Positions 55,501-64,000 of a stretch of DNA of 64,000 nt are shown here, in pieces. Source of the stretch: Hyposmocoma kahamanoa (Eukaryota; Arthropoda; Insecta; Lepidoptera; Cosmopterigidae); the NCBI RefSeq assembly GCF_003589595.1, contig NW_020653993.1, forward strand, positions 6,308,427-6,372,426, given 5' to 3'. Position numbers and translations under genes: made by a program. Each line of letters starts with the position of its first letter. Position 1 is the first letter of the stretch. The notes under the pieces are model-generated. The model saw only the letters and a program-made list of their open reading frames with translations. It was not told where the DNA came from and made no database searches.

Positions 55501-56412
55501 TTAAACACTGAACTTGATGAAGAACAAGCAACAGCATTGATGGAAAAGTTAAAGAATGATCCCAGCTTTATGGCACAAAAAACACCAGAAGAACTATCGC
55601 AAATGGGCATTAAAATCATTCATGACTTGGAAGATTTGCAAAAGAAAAGTCACGATACTGTAGAAGTAACAAAAACGCGATATACAATTAACCCTTCCGT
55701 GGTTTTAACAGATAAATGTATTAAAGAAAGTCAGAAAGATTCTGAAGCACATAAAGATCATATTACAGAAATTCAAGTTGTGACACCGCGAACTGAGAAA
55801 GTGATGAAACAAAAATCTGATGACAAAATCTCGTATCGACAAAGAGCACCGTCTTACGAAGAACCCCCTCTAAGTTACGAATTGGACGTCGAATTACTAA
55901 ACGACTTTATTTCAAACGAACGACACCACTCTGCTAAGCAACTAGCGGAAGTGAATAAACGAAAATCGAGCCAGACGTTTAACGAACCAAAGAAACGACA
56001 TTCAGATTTCGACCTACCAAGAAATAGTCATATAAAATTCAGAACAGCGACTTACGAACCTCCTAAAGGCACAATTGTAACCAGCACTGACCTTGAAAAC
56101 CGAAGGCTATCGCAATTGGATCAGATACAACTACGGTCTGGTAATGACCAGTTAATATCGAGCCAAAAACCTTTGATTTCGGCAAAACCAAGTAGTATAC
56201 CTGTAAAAGCCGAGAAAGTAAAATCGAACCAACCCGGAGTTTCGTCGAAAATACCAATTTTCAGTCAAAAATCGTTGTCACAGGAGAATTTGACAGAGAA
56301 ACAGTTTTCTTTGCCCAGATCGCCGCCGCCGCAACTGAGTAGCAGCACAAGTAATATATCTGTTACTTCGATTAAAAGTAACTCTAGAAGCCCTAGCGGT
56401 GGTAGAGTGTAA
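52552..56412 (+). CDS. PDZ scaffold gene, terminal exon: long disordered tail
   Basis: A 3861-bp exon after the acceptor CTTTTTCAG, in phase 0 with 46637, encoding 1286 residues and a TAA stop. With the three upstream exons the visible product is 1461 residues: charged segment, one PDZ domain, then this tail. The tail is Lys/Glu/Ser/Thr-rich, with almost no Cys or Trp and no membrane segment, so mostly disordered. Visible motifs: proline-rich KKSKGKAPSPPAREKNK; basic KKRKA and PRKKTKT; recurring TLER or SLER followed by basic or Ser residues; a more ordered, conserved-looking part (about residues 880-1040) with ELDEEQATALMEKLKNDPSF; and two SxIP-type motifs, KPSSIPVK and VSSKIPIF, near the C-terminus. 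A role as a cytoskeleton-linked cortical scaffold is inferred, not shown. I do not know the gene's name. Confidence 0.9.
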   Translation, partial: LEREARLLHPPKSPNTSHSNNSTLETKHGKGGIKKIITDKIASTTTLERNKKEKKDGQPTTLERENEKNIKLANRARHSEVPPVSSILNQPERTRVRHSTGNDVHVTQTENGGAHIEQYEIQKRENDPKRGMKFGIRVLPPNVPDDGVLRQKSIENGSVTIEKKAVDEIDKGQQPLAQPLPTTQVKHENETENKKPVVAKRREKMAPPIPNARLKHNDTNSSLDASKTSSTSLTTFARNDLNSSGIKRDENGIPQELPQHMLEAAIAARVNRRSSELMVDKDKVEKADHKKEEVPKQSKKSKGKAPSPPAREKNKTDDSMLEQLKNVNDFLKSEKHHSSVLHDSEVSTPTKATTSTTFTTFNTSTPKAHKIKTVPPLDGSINFSQDDIDDIVSKPFRKESDSLNNYFEDSKSNMSSNQDVHSVVSFNNSDKSEKGSTTIELNNSDITIHSSPLHDTMRSASDDTSTLDENERKAASLGDLSRFELRVKNNKPSTGTLERAQSLDISADDDGGTTLSPKKRKAISVAETTFFDVGTQDTLPDMVDSEKGVTIIHKEPRLSLNIAKTSAIEGLNTFQRNRLKKGSEFGNLEDAIVKGSDSSLNSEKNDTLESPRKKTKTDLDKEEPHETSDHLAKRIMDENMKVHLKLVSEFAKSTSDGSNMSSLESTQEMAPSTSIETSPIKYEEKLSLSYDTNIPDDLKVSRNTHLNSLERPKSEMMKKLLAKNPILNVHIDQNVQKDDATTSKDTPTPMTDSLKSAMHQPDIVNFDLKSSEPKQRDYDEYVSNIRVGSNNNSLKYDKPQTFSTKWKEPKESHGNNIVTISTTEKSTPEDKKKSYTKSIEIGEPKMRLIPDVIEGIQRRSDEREGTTLYMEPGNVSLTMTQEPVHKKTVTVNVIEDEYGNKVITQNIEKVSTKYMAANTEVPLQVEQITFGIMKKPGEIDEIKLEEGDDKDIDRKVLEEIKKQNPNMHITNEEPAFTRTETIILNTELDEEQATALMEKLKNDPSFMAQKTPEELSQMGIKIIHDLEDLQKKSHDTVEVTKTRYTINPSVVLTDKCIKESQKDSEAHKDHITEIQVVTPRTEKVMKQKSDDKISYRQRAPSYEEPPLSYELDVELLNDFISNERHHSAKQLAEVNKRKSSQTFNEPKKRHSDFDLPRNSHIKFRTATYEPPKGTIVTSTDLENRRLSQLDQIQLRSGNDQLISSQKPLISAKPSSIPVKAEKVKSNQPGVSSKIPIFSQKSLSQENLTEKQFSLPRSPPPQLSSSTSNISVTSIKSNSRSPSGGRV

Positions 56413-56449
56413 TATTTCTTTTATAGCTGACCACACATGTATATGAAGA

Positions 56450-56473
56450 TATATATATATATATATATATATT
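56450..56473. repeat. (AT)n microsatellite
   Basis: Twelve AT units 38 bp after the PDZ gene stop codon. Confidence 0.95.
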
Positions 56474-56838
56474 TGTAAATAGAAATAATTTCTTAGATTT
56501 CAATTGATTCTGCGGATATAATTGCTCAAACATACATTTCATCACATTGTTATTTCGTCGAAAATATTAGACAGTTTTTTGATTTTTAAATGTGTGGTCT
56601 TTTGTAGTTCGAATATTTTTACGAAAATGTATGGTTCAAAATTTTGTTTTTTTTAGTCTAGAATTATTTTGAAAGTTTTTGTTATAATGAAAATTTTTGG
56701 AATTGTACTTAAAAGTAGTGAATGTGTTGAGGTCTTTTATACTTGGTGATAATATTGTAGATTATCACAAAAATAGGTATCACTAATTAAATTTTTCATG
56801 ATGATACATCTTATGCGGGCTTATATGAATTGCACGCA

Positions 56839-57079
56839 GTTAAGCAAAAAGGATCCAATCCACAAAATTATCAAAAAATTCGTTATAATGTACCAAACGG
56901 TTCCTACAGTCTAACCTCTTAGATCAGCAAATAATAACCAACATATATAAATAAATATCACTGGAGTTCCTTGACATTATAAGTTTTGAAAATAAGACAA
57001 AAAAGAGAAACACTTAAACTTCAAACTACCATAATATCTCGAAAGTTTCTGGATGTGCATTGGATCCGTTTTGTTTAAC
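56839..57079. mobile_element. MITE 'T' copy 2
   Basis: GTTAAGCAAAAAGGATCCAA at the left and GCATTGGATCCGTTTTGTTT then AAC at the right, with TA after the right end. About 241 bp; internal sequence closely follows copy 1 (4925-5171). Confidence 0.8.
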
Positions 57080-57373
57080 TACGTCCAATTGTTTTGAAGA
57101 ATACGTATCGAAACCAATTGCTAGAAGAACGCTAAGTATATAGGTTACATGAAAAACAAAATTGTATGAATTTCATAATGTACAATCTTACGATTGTTCA
57201 TCATCGACTGTTCGTATACTGTCCTCCTTATCATAACTTGCGTAATCGATACTTTAGCAAAATTGAGTTTATTAACATATTTGGAATCAGATATGTTAGC
57301 CTCTAATCGTTTATTTATATCTGCGAAATTGACATTTTTTATAGAAAAATAATCTCGGTACAGAGTATTAAAA

Positions 57374-57800
57374 AAACCGACCTCAAAAGTAAGTGGAATT
57401 ACGTCTATTTGATAAGCTTTATTGAAATATCCTCAAATTCGGCACTATACAGGATTTGGCGCTGGAGATAATAAAAATCGGTTCTCACTACTCAAAGTAT
57501 ATTGAGAGAAAAACGCCTTGAATTGGAGAAATAGCAAAATCAACCATTAAAATAATTGCTCCTTAAGTAAAATTTAGGCGCTATTTATAAAAATGAATCT
57601 TCATGCGTGAACAGCCACCCTTACAGGTAGATGATTTTCTTCAAAATGAAATGGGACCACTATAGAAGTACCCCCTTTCTAACAAAAAAAGAATCATGAA
57701 AATCGGTTCACAAATACCGGAGTTATCGCGTAACATACATACGAAAAGAAAAAAACAGTTGAATTGAGAACCTCCTCCTTTTAGGAAGTCGGTTTAAAAG
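57374..57800 (+). repeat. Repeat C copy 5, most complete
   Basis: The left terminus AAACCGACCTCAAAAGTA and right terminus TTTTAGGAAGTCGGTTTAAA are inverted relatives (AAACCGACYTC). Internal landmarks: TTGAATTGGAGAAATAGCAA, TGAACAGCCACCCTT, ATGGGACCACTATAGAAGTA, CCGGAGTTATCGCG. Non-coding, about 430 bp; non-autonomous DNA element inferred. Confidence 0.75.
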
Positions 57801-58357
57801 TTAGGTGTCAATATTTCGAAAGTTTGCAAAAAGCAAATTTATTAGTTATGACAAGGAGGGCAGAATAATTAACAAGTGAAAGAGAGTTTAATGTGAAAAG
57901 TTTGTGTTGTAGCTGCTAGAAAAGTAATATAAAATTAGGAGCTTGCTTATATAATGTACGGTACCGACGTGTACTCAACCATCAAGCTTATATACTATTG
58001 TTCGCATATTGCCTCTAGAGCAACAAAACAAGATCCGTTAATGTTTAGCTTGATATGCTGCCGTCCGTACATCCCACTGCTGAATGGGTCTCCAACATGC
58101 TGACCCTGTGATACCTATGGATTATCCTATCTTTGATTTATAATGTCTGCATTAGCAAGCATCTATTATTTTCAGAGTTTATAAAACTTTCATGAGTCAG
58201 TAAATTTCCATTTTGCTCTTTTAGTTTATTGTCCGTACTATATCTAAAAATTTGTTAACAGTATACATAATTAAATACTACATTTAAGAATTGTATTAAA
58301 TAGTTTAAGGTTTATATAATGTAACAAAAATGTGCCTTTAATATTAATAAAAATAAA

Positions 58358-59066
58358 ATTAATAGAATATAAAATTATATTAATTGTACTTTCTATAATT
58401 ATCAATATTTTATAATCATGAAATAAAATCTATATACATAATAATAATGATTCGCTTTTGGGTTGTGAAGATAAATAGATATTATCGTATTTTTTGTAAT
58501 AATTATCTTGTCACAATATTGTGGAAAATATTTTTATTGAGCAATCAATATTTTAATAATAAATATTTTCAAGTAAAAGTTTACTAGGGGTATAAAAAGT
58601 ACTATTATATTTTTGAGTCTAATATAAAAAAGAAAGAGTTCATGGCGGTTGAGCGGTATAGAAACTCATTCCGTCCCAAAAAAGTTTTAAAACTTTTATC
58701 ATTCAGAAACAAACAATGATAGGGTTACATAAGGGTGGTATTTGCAGAAATACACGAATATTTCTGAGCCATTTATACATTATATAAAAAATATAGAATA
58801 GTCATATATTTATTAACCATTTTTTTGCAATAAATAAATGAAGTATACTTTATTAAAGTATTTTATTTTATTTACTATTATAACACGATTATATTAACAT
58901 ACACTAAAGCCATACTTAAACGTGAATGAGCGTAACTAAATAGTAGATTTCTTTATATCCACTACATAAAAAATATTTTAAAATCATATTTTTCACCTTA
59001 CTAACTCGGAAAGGCTTTCTTTCTGCGTGCCTTATTACAGCGTAACAATGATAAGAGTTTTTGAAA
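58358..59066. other. Intergenic AT-rich region
   Basis: No gene recognised. Further AATAAA motifs at about 58421 and 58830. Confidence 0.5.
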
Positions 59067-59885
59067 TTTGACTAGCGAAAAAATAAGTCGCTATTTAGTC
59101 GGTTCTAGTCGCAAAAAGCTAGATTTAGTCGGTCCGACGTTCAAAAGTTATAAGAGTGTTTTACTGTCCACACTGGAATAAGCTTATTCCAGCGGCACTA
59201 TTTCTCAATCTCGAGAACCACAGCTCCTAGCTTAGATCTGATTGCACCCAGAAAAGGTCGTGAATTAGTCGGTTCTAGTTAGTAGTAGAAATTTTAGAAT
59301 TAGTCGCCCCTTTGTTTAAAAGATACAACCGGTTTATTATTTTAAGGTTATACCTATGTTAGTCTCGGAGCTCACGTACAAATTTTGCATAATATACAGA
59401 ATTTATTTATTTTTTTGAAATATATACTATTTGAAGATTTTAATAATGTTTAGTTTTTAATACAATGAAGTTAGCAAAAAAATATACAGTTTTTTTTTCC
59501 TTAATGGCATTAGGATTTATAGATTGTCATGATATTTATATGATGGTCAAAACGGCGTAACGACTAAATCTAGTTTTTACGACTAGAACCGACTAAATCA
59601 CGACTTGTATGTAATCAGATCTAAGCTAAGTGTTGTGGTTCTCGAGATTGAGAAATGGTGCCGCTGGATAAGCTTATTCCGGCGTGGACAGTCAAACATC
59701 CTTATAACTACAAACAAATACATGCGATTTAAATCCGGAAAAATAGTTTCATTTCCTATGTGTAACAATCGCGAAAACCTAAGAACTCGACCCTTATAAC
59801 TTTTGAACGGCGGGAGCTGACCGACTAAATCTAGTTTTTTGCGGCAGAACTGACTAAATAGCGAGTTTTTTTCTAGGCTAGTCAT
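59067..59885. mobile_element. Foldback element with ~215-bp inverted arms
   Basis: The left arm (59067-59281) and right arm (59560-59885) are inverted copies sharing GACTAGC, CGCTATTTAGTC, CTAGATTTAGTCGGT, AATAAGCTTATTCC / GGATAAGCTTATTCC, CTCAATCTCGAGAACCACA and CTTAGATCTGATT. Short AGTCGGTTCTAGTCG motifs recur within each arm. The central 280 bp is unrelated and AT-rich. The right arm is longer because it holds the insertion at 59709-59791. Confidence 0.85.
59709..59791 (+). mobile_element. 83-bp Penelope-tail insertion with 9-bp target duplication
   Basis: CCTTATAAC lies on both sides (59700-59708 and 59792-59800). The insert holds ATGCGATTTAAATCCGGAAA, AATAGTTTCATTTCC, TGTGTAACAATCGCGAAAAC and CTAAGAACTC, the outer Penelope tail. 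The uninterrupted left arm of the foldback has a single site at the same place, confirming insertion. Confidence 0.9.
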
Positions 59886-61239
59886 ATTGCCAAAACTCGA
59901 CTATGGTCACACTGGAGTAAGATACACTTTCTTTCTCATTAGGAATCTGCGCGCAAAGCGTCTTTTCCACGCTAGCGTGGAAAAAACTTGTCGATGCACT
60001 GTGGTGCTTTTTGTTGTAGTTCAACTGCTTTTCCATTTTCCTCGCTATGAAAAGTTGTGTGTTTCGCTTGACAGCAACTTGTTTTGCGTCTCGTGCCTTG
60101 AAATCTTCGCTTCGCTCTGGATTTTATTTTTGAACCACGAGGGAAGCGAGCAATCTTAGAATCATTCGCTTGCTTAGGTTTCAATGCAAGCACTCGCGTC
60201 AAACAACAACTCTGCAGCGTTACATAACAGATAACTATTACCTTTTTGTTAAAATCATAAGAATTGTCGTTAATAAAAACGAAATGATTAAATGACGAAA
60301 TAATTAAAATGATTTTCATTTTCATGTTATTTTCGTAGGAAGATTGTTATAGAGTGACTCAGTGGCTACAAGGAGGCAGCAATTTTATATAAGTGTTGTA
60401 CACTATTATTTACTATGTATAGCCACCCCCCGGACACTCCGTACAACGGTCGAAAGTTATTTACCTACTGCTACTACACACAGCAAGGCGCTGTCTGCAA
60501 ACGCGCAAATGTGTGCGTGAAGTGGCAGAGTTACCCAGTTACCCACCACTTTCTCGTACGTAGTCAGAGCGACAACATAGCGAAAATTCTGCGAATCTGT
60601 TATCTATAATAAAATTCTATTATAGAATCCTAACAATTACACATGTTCATTAGGTATTTACATCAATTATATTTTTCATTAATAATTCACTACTAGAATA
60701 ATCCTGCAGCTTTATTTAAAAAAAAACTTAAATGCACCTAACATTTTATATTTTGGACAGGTTCTAAATAAGGTAACCAAGGTATTTAAAATTGCGTGTC
60801 CAACTTTATCGTTACTTAGTTAATAATTATATTCACTACATATTTATCGGCAATACAAATTGAAAATCCGAGAACCCTTGTCTACAATATTACATCTCAT
60901 TACATTGATATAATAAAACTGTATTATATGTAAGTATATTAGTGTGCACTGAGCAAATGAAGAAAACAATAACTGAATGAGTCTCAGACATAAGTTTTTT
61001 TATTTACCTCGTTTCATCTTTCGGACAACGAAAGAAACTCCTCTCTTTATCCCGTTTAGATTTTGATGAACATCCGTACACAGCACAATTCACAACCAGT
61101 ATAAATAGTAACGTACAATGATGTTATATATTAACGTACAAATTTTGTAATGAATAAATGAAAACTATATTCAAATATCAAAACCGTCTTAGCGCGAAAA
61201 CGGCTTGCCGACAGCCTTGTTGTCGGCTTGTCGACAGTC
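59886..61239. other. Intergenic region
   Basis: No gene supported. A perfect 22-bp palindrome TTTTCCACGC/TAGCGTGG.. sits at 59963-59984. A 64-codon frame at 60415-60609 has no known similarity. Confidence 0.45.
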
Positions 61240-61575
61240 AATGTGACTGTCAATGTGCGGGGCGTGGTGCGGTATCTAAAGCTAAGGAGCTATGTGTCCA
61301 TACTAGTTATTTTATTGTTCTCTGGTATAGCACCTTCTGGAGCCATACTAGCATAATATAATAAGACAAGTATGGTAACTCCATAAAAACGTAGCAGCGC
61401 GGTTTGTATGTGTGCACGCCTGCCGCGCGCTGTGTACAGAATCACACATTAGCATAATCTCACGGTGCACTCGCATTGCATAGCGCGTGTAGTTGCATAC
61501 ATCATTTGTTACAGTCATTTGCGGTCGAAGAGCGGAGTCCGCATTGCCGCCGCGCAGCGACCGCGTGTGTCCCAA
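61240..61575. other. CpG-rich patch, possible promoter
   Basis: GC-richer sequence (GCCGCGCGCTGTG, TTGCCGCCGCGCAGCGACCG) in an AT-rich region. It could be a promoter or first exon for either strand; no TATA box or open frame decides it. Confidence 0.3.
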
Positions 61576-62187
61576 CTATCATGATAAAATACGTTCTATT
61601 TATTTAACACTTACGTTTTAACTTAAATGAGCGTCCTAGGTATGTGGGCGAGACTGTCTTGAATTTGGTCTACGCAAATACTACTACGGAAACGTCAAAT
61701 ATTTTTAAATTTTGAAAAATCTTATAAATTTATTGTAATTCATTTGCATTTCCTTTCTAGAACTTAAATTTTTTTTTTAGTTATGGTATTCGGCTCTGAG
61801 TACTTTGCCCTTTTAAGGCAAAGTAACTTAACATTTTCATCACACATTGCTAGAAAGAAATTTAAAAAAAATTATAATTACATATGAAATTATGCAGACC
61901 TTGAAAAAAAAAACGTATATTTAGGTATAATGAAAAGATTGTTTTAAGAAGTGAAAAATTAAAAGGCTTAATAAGTGAATTTGTTGACCCCGATAAATTC
62001 GAATTTAGAGTGCAAAACAGAGGCCCTACTCTCTCCTAACCTAACCTAAACACAATGCAATTTACTAACATGTATAAATAGATGTAAATGTATTGCGTCT
62101 AGGTTATAAATTTTTTAGACTCTTTTTTTTTGTTACGTTCTACTATTCATATACTTATAACAAACCATAGGAATACTTATTCTTCTT
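61576..62187 (-). other. Probable 3' flank of the minus-strand gene
   Basis: Non-coding. On the minus strand AATAAA occurs at 61734-61729, about 450 bp after the stop. A hairpin TACTTTGCC/GGCAAAGTA lies at 61800-61824. Confidence 0.45.
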
Positions 62188-63242
62188 TCATTTCAGTACT
62201 TGTATTGTCTTATTTTTCAGTAGTAGTTTCATTGCCTTCTTTTTTTCAGTTGTTGTTTCTTCTTCTTTCTTTTCAGTGGTAGTTTCTTCTTTTTCTTTTT
62301 CAGTAGTAGATTCTTCTCCTATCTTTTCAGTTGTAGTTTCTTCTTTTTTCTTTTCAGTAGTTGTTTCTTCTTCTTTCTTTTCTGTGGTAGTTTCTTCTTT
62401 TTCCCGTTCAGTGGTAGTTTCTACTTTTTTCTGTTCAGTTGTAGTTTCTTCTNNNNNNNNNNTTCAGTTGTAGTTTCTTCTTTTTTCTTTTCAGTAGTTG
62501 TTTCTTCTTCTTCCTTTTTAGTGGTAGTCTCTTTTCTTCTGTTTTCCGTAGTAGTTTCCGTATCGCTGTCTGTCTCGCTGTCACTATATTCAGACTCAGA
62601 AGAACTTGAACTAGAATCGCTCTTAACTTTGATATCGAAATAACGAAAACAGTTGGACCTACATTGTTTGTTTATAATATTGCGCATGCCTCTTTCACAA
62701 TTGAGTAGCCGACAAGTATTTTTTAAACTTTTCCTACAAGCTCTATTACAGGCTTTAGCTGATCTCATATCGCAAGCTTTGCGCCAGTTAGCTCTCAATG
62801 CCTCCTTTTGATCTTCATTAAGATTTAATCCATACATCACATTGTTAAGCACTGTATAATTTGTATGGTCACCGTCAGTAAAAACAAATTTATCGAAACT
62901 ATTATTACCTTCAATATTCTGATGTAACCCCTTTGCATAATCAGTTCCGTTAATATTCTTAACTACATGTATGTGGTTTGGTGTAGTGTGACGTTGTATA
63001 ACTATGAGTATTCTATTGTCCTTCCATATAATAACTTTCCAAACCAATGGTTTATTTATGTCATTCTTATATATATTTTTATGATTCCTTTTTTTGTTTC
63101 CCTCAACGCTCATTTCCTCGGCTATTTTGTCTTTTTCTGTACCTTTAAAGGTATGTGTGAAAATAGGCTCGGCAGTATTTTTATAAATATTTCTTTCTAT
63201 ATTCGTATACTGATTTTTGTATGTTGATTCTTTTGAATTATT
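62188..63242 (-). CDS. Cysteine-rich protein with Thr/Glu/Lys repeats (5' partial exon)
   Basis: An open minus-strand exon. The first Met is at 63113, but the frame continues 43 codons upstream to a TCTACAG acceptor, so translation very likely enters from an earlier exon at 63242. Order: basic, tyrosine-rich start; segment with VWKVIIWKDNRILIVI and TPNHIHVVKN; a helical seven-Cys domain (C-x7-C-x3-C-x7-C-x4-C-x11-C-x3-C, from KACDMRSAKAC to CRSNCFRYF); a Ser/Asp/Glu tract (SDSSSSSSESEYSDSETDSD); then decapeptide-like repeats of ETTTEKKKEE type. The array spans a 10-N gap and ends at 62188. No signal peptide is in this exon; one upstream would fit a secreted protein. I do not recognise the family; a structural or silk/mucin-like extracellular protein is a guess. 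Confidence 0.7.
62225..62530 (-). repeat. 30-bp coding minisatellite (TTTEK array)
   Basis: Units of about 30 bp encode ETTTEKKKEE with substitutions (Q, V, R, I/G). At least nine units are visible, interrupted by the gap. Confidence 0.9.
62453..62462. other. Assembly gap (10 N)
   Basis: Ten N in the minisatellite: an arbitrary-size gap where a tandem array could not be assembled. Confidence 0.98.
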
Positions 63243-64000
63243 CTGTAGACATTAAATCATAATTTAAGTAATCCTTGGTTAAATACTAAACATTAGTAAT
63301 TAAAGAACACCATAAAAATATAAATATACTCATAGTATTTGAGGGAACTAAATCTATATTTAATGCTCTTAGATCTTAGACGGATCATGGATTAAATAAA
63401 AGCGTGATTTATTTCTACAACAAAGGTATTTATTTAGTAACAACATAATATAGAAAGATAATTCTGTATATATGTACAAAATCAAACAGTTTAAAAAAAT
63501 AATAGAAACAAGCAAAACAAACGGTAAAAAATGAAGAAGAATGATGAAGATGAAGACGAAGAAAAATGCTGTTCTGGAAATTTCTCTTCATCAAGGATAT
63601 ATCTAATAGTTAATCCATTTCGGCTCAAGAAACTAGTGAAATAAATCTTATGTAGTAATAATGTACATTTATGTAAACGTGCTTGCTTCATATGTGTGCG
63701 TGCGTATTTCAGAATAATTAACGCTGGCGAATGAATGGTCACAAAGCGTCATGGTACGAAAAATGAATGTAAGGTTAAAGTAATATTGTTTTAAGTGGTT
63801 GTGGTAGGTCCCCCAAGGAGCACACTTTAAACGCCTTAAAACTGTTATATCTATAAATAGTCTTAATATGGTATAGATTTAGATAATAGTTCTCTCTAAA
63901 TGGTTTTAGAAAAAAGAAGTTGTTCTTATAGACTTATTTTACTCAAGTCCAAATTTTAAAACCTTCTCAATACCAAACAACTTAATTAAGTGTAATTTCT
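63243..64000. other. Unassigned end of window
   Basis: The intron upstream of the minus-strand exon starts here. No further exon with a signal peptide is seen. 63531-63566 is a GAA/GAT-rich simple run that yields poly-Ser on the other strand. Confidence 0.4.

Larger units (their letters stand above)
56413..58357 (+). other. Probable 3' UTR and downstream flank of the PDZ gene
   Basis: Non-coding after the stop. Tandem AATAAA hexamers at 58346-58357 are a plausible polyadenylation signal, giving a 3' UTR of about 1.95 kb that includes two inserted elements; an earlier AATAAA near 56950 lies inside MITE 'T'. The true cleavage site is not determined. Confidence 0.45.

Noticed and set aside
56407..56409. 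C-terminal GGRV as a PDZ-binding ligand
   Set aside because: Ends in Val but has Gly at position -2, not Ser/Thr or hydrophobic, so not a canonical ligand.
63113..63113. Met at 63113 as the start of the minus-strand gene
   Set aside because: The frame is open 43 codons further upstream to a good acceptor, and no signal peptide or promoter sits here; treated as internal.
63531..63644. Short acidic frame MKKNDEDEDEEKC on the + strand
   Set aside because: Simple GAA/GAT repeat with a random continuation; no evidence of coding.

Overview
This is a stretch of an AT-rich animal nuclear genome, most likely a moth or butterfly (Lepidoptera). Coding sequence is split by GT-AG introns, and the space between is packed with eukaryotic repeats: tRNA-derived SINEs, 3' ends of LINEs, Penelope-like elements with a GIY-YIG nuclease, Harbinger and mariner-type miniature elements, and an LTR retrotransposon. 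The order assignment is inference from the repeat families, not from a search. There are no bacterial operons, rRNAs, CRISPR arrays or convincing functional tRNA genes.

Two host genes can be supported. The first, on the + strand, is the 3' part of a PDZ scaffold gene: exons 36558-36751, 44734-44875, 46447-46637 and a 3.9 kb terminal exon 52552-56412. Splice phases match at every junction and give 1461 visible residues. One PDZ domain, split across exons two and three, resembles the AHNAK/periaxin type; it is followed by a very long, polar, probably disordered tail that ends with two SxIP-type motifs. The first codon of exon 36558 is split, so at least one coding exon lies further 5', unrecognised here or outside the window. 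The second gene, on the - strand (62188-63242, 5' partial), encodes a seven-cysteine helical domain, a Ser/Asp/Glu stretch and a Thr/Glu/Lys decapeptide repeat array interrupted by a 10-N assembly gap.

Layout: 1-36.5 kb is repeat-rich sequence with no convincing exon; 36.5-56.4 kb is the PDZ gene with introns full of insertions; 56.4-59 kb is its probable 3' UTR and flank, itself hit by two elements; 59-60 kb holds a long foldback repeat; 60-62.2 kb is non-coding with a CpG-rich patch; 62.2-63.3 kb is the cysteine/TTTEK gene; the rest is unassigned.

The commonest repeat is a roughly 250-bp SINE-like family ('repeat A', 15 copies) with an A-rich 3' tail and two inverted repeats retained in the better-preserved copies. 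Other notable structures are a perfect 70-bp palindrome at 44225-44294, twin hairpins with identical loops at 27942-28006, an 83-bp Penelope-tail fragment flanked by an exact 9-bp target duplication inside the 59 kb foldback, and an LTR with a TATA box, a lysine-tRNA-type primer site and a 102-bp-period tandem repeat just upstream of the terminal PDZ exon. I did not find a new multi-gene system; the interest lies in the two genes and in repeat architecture.
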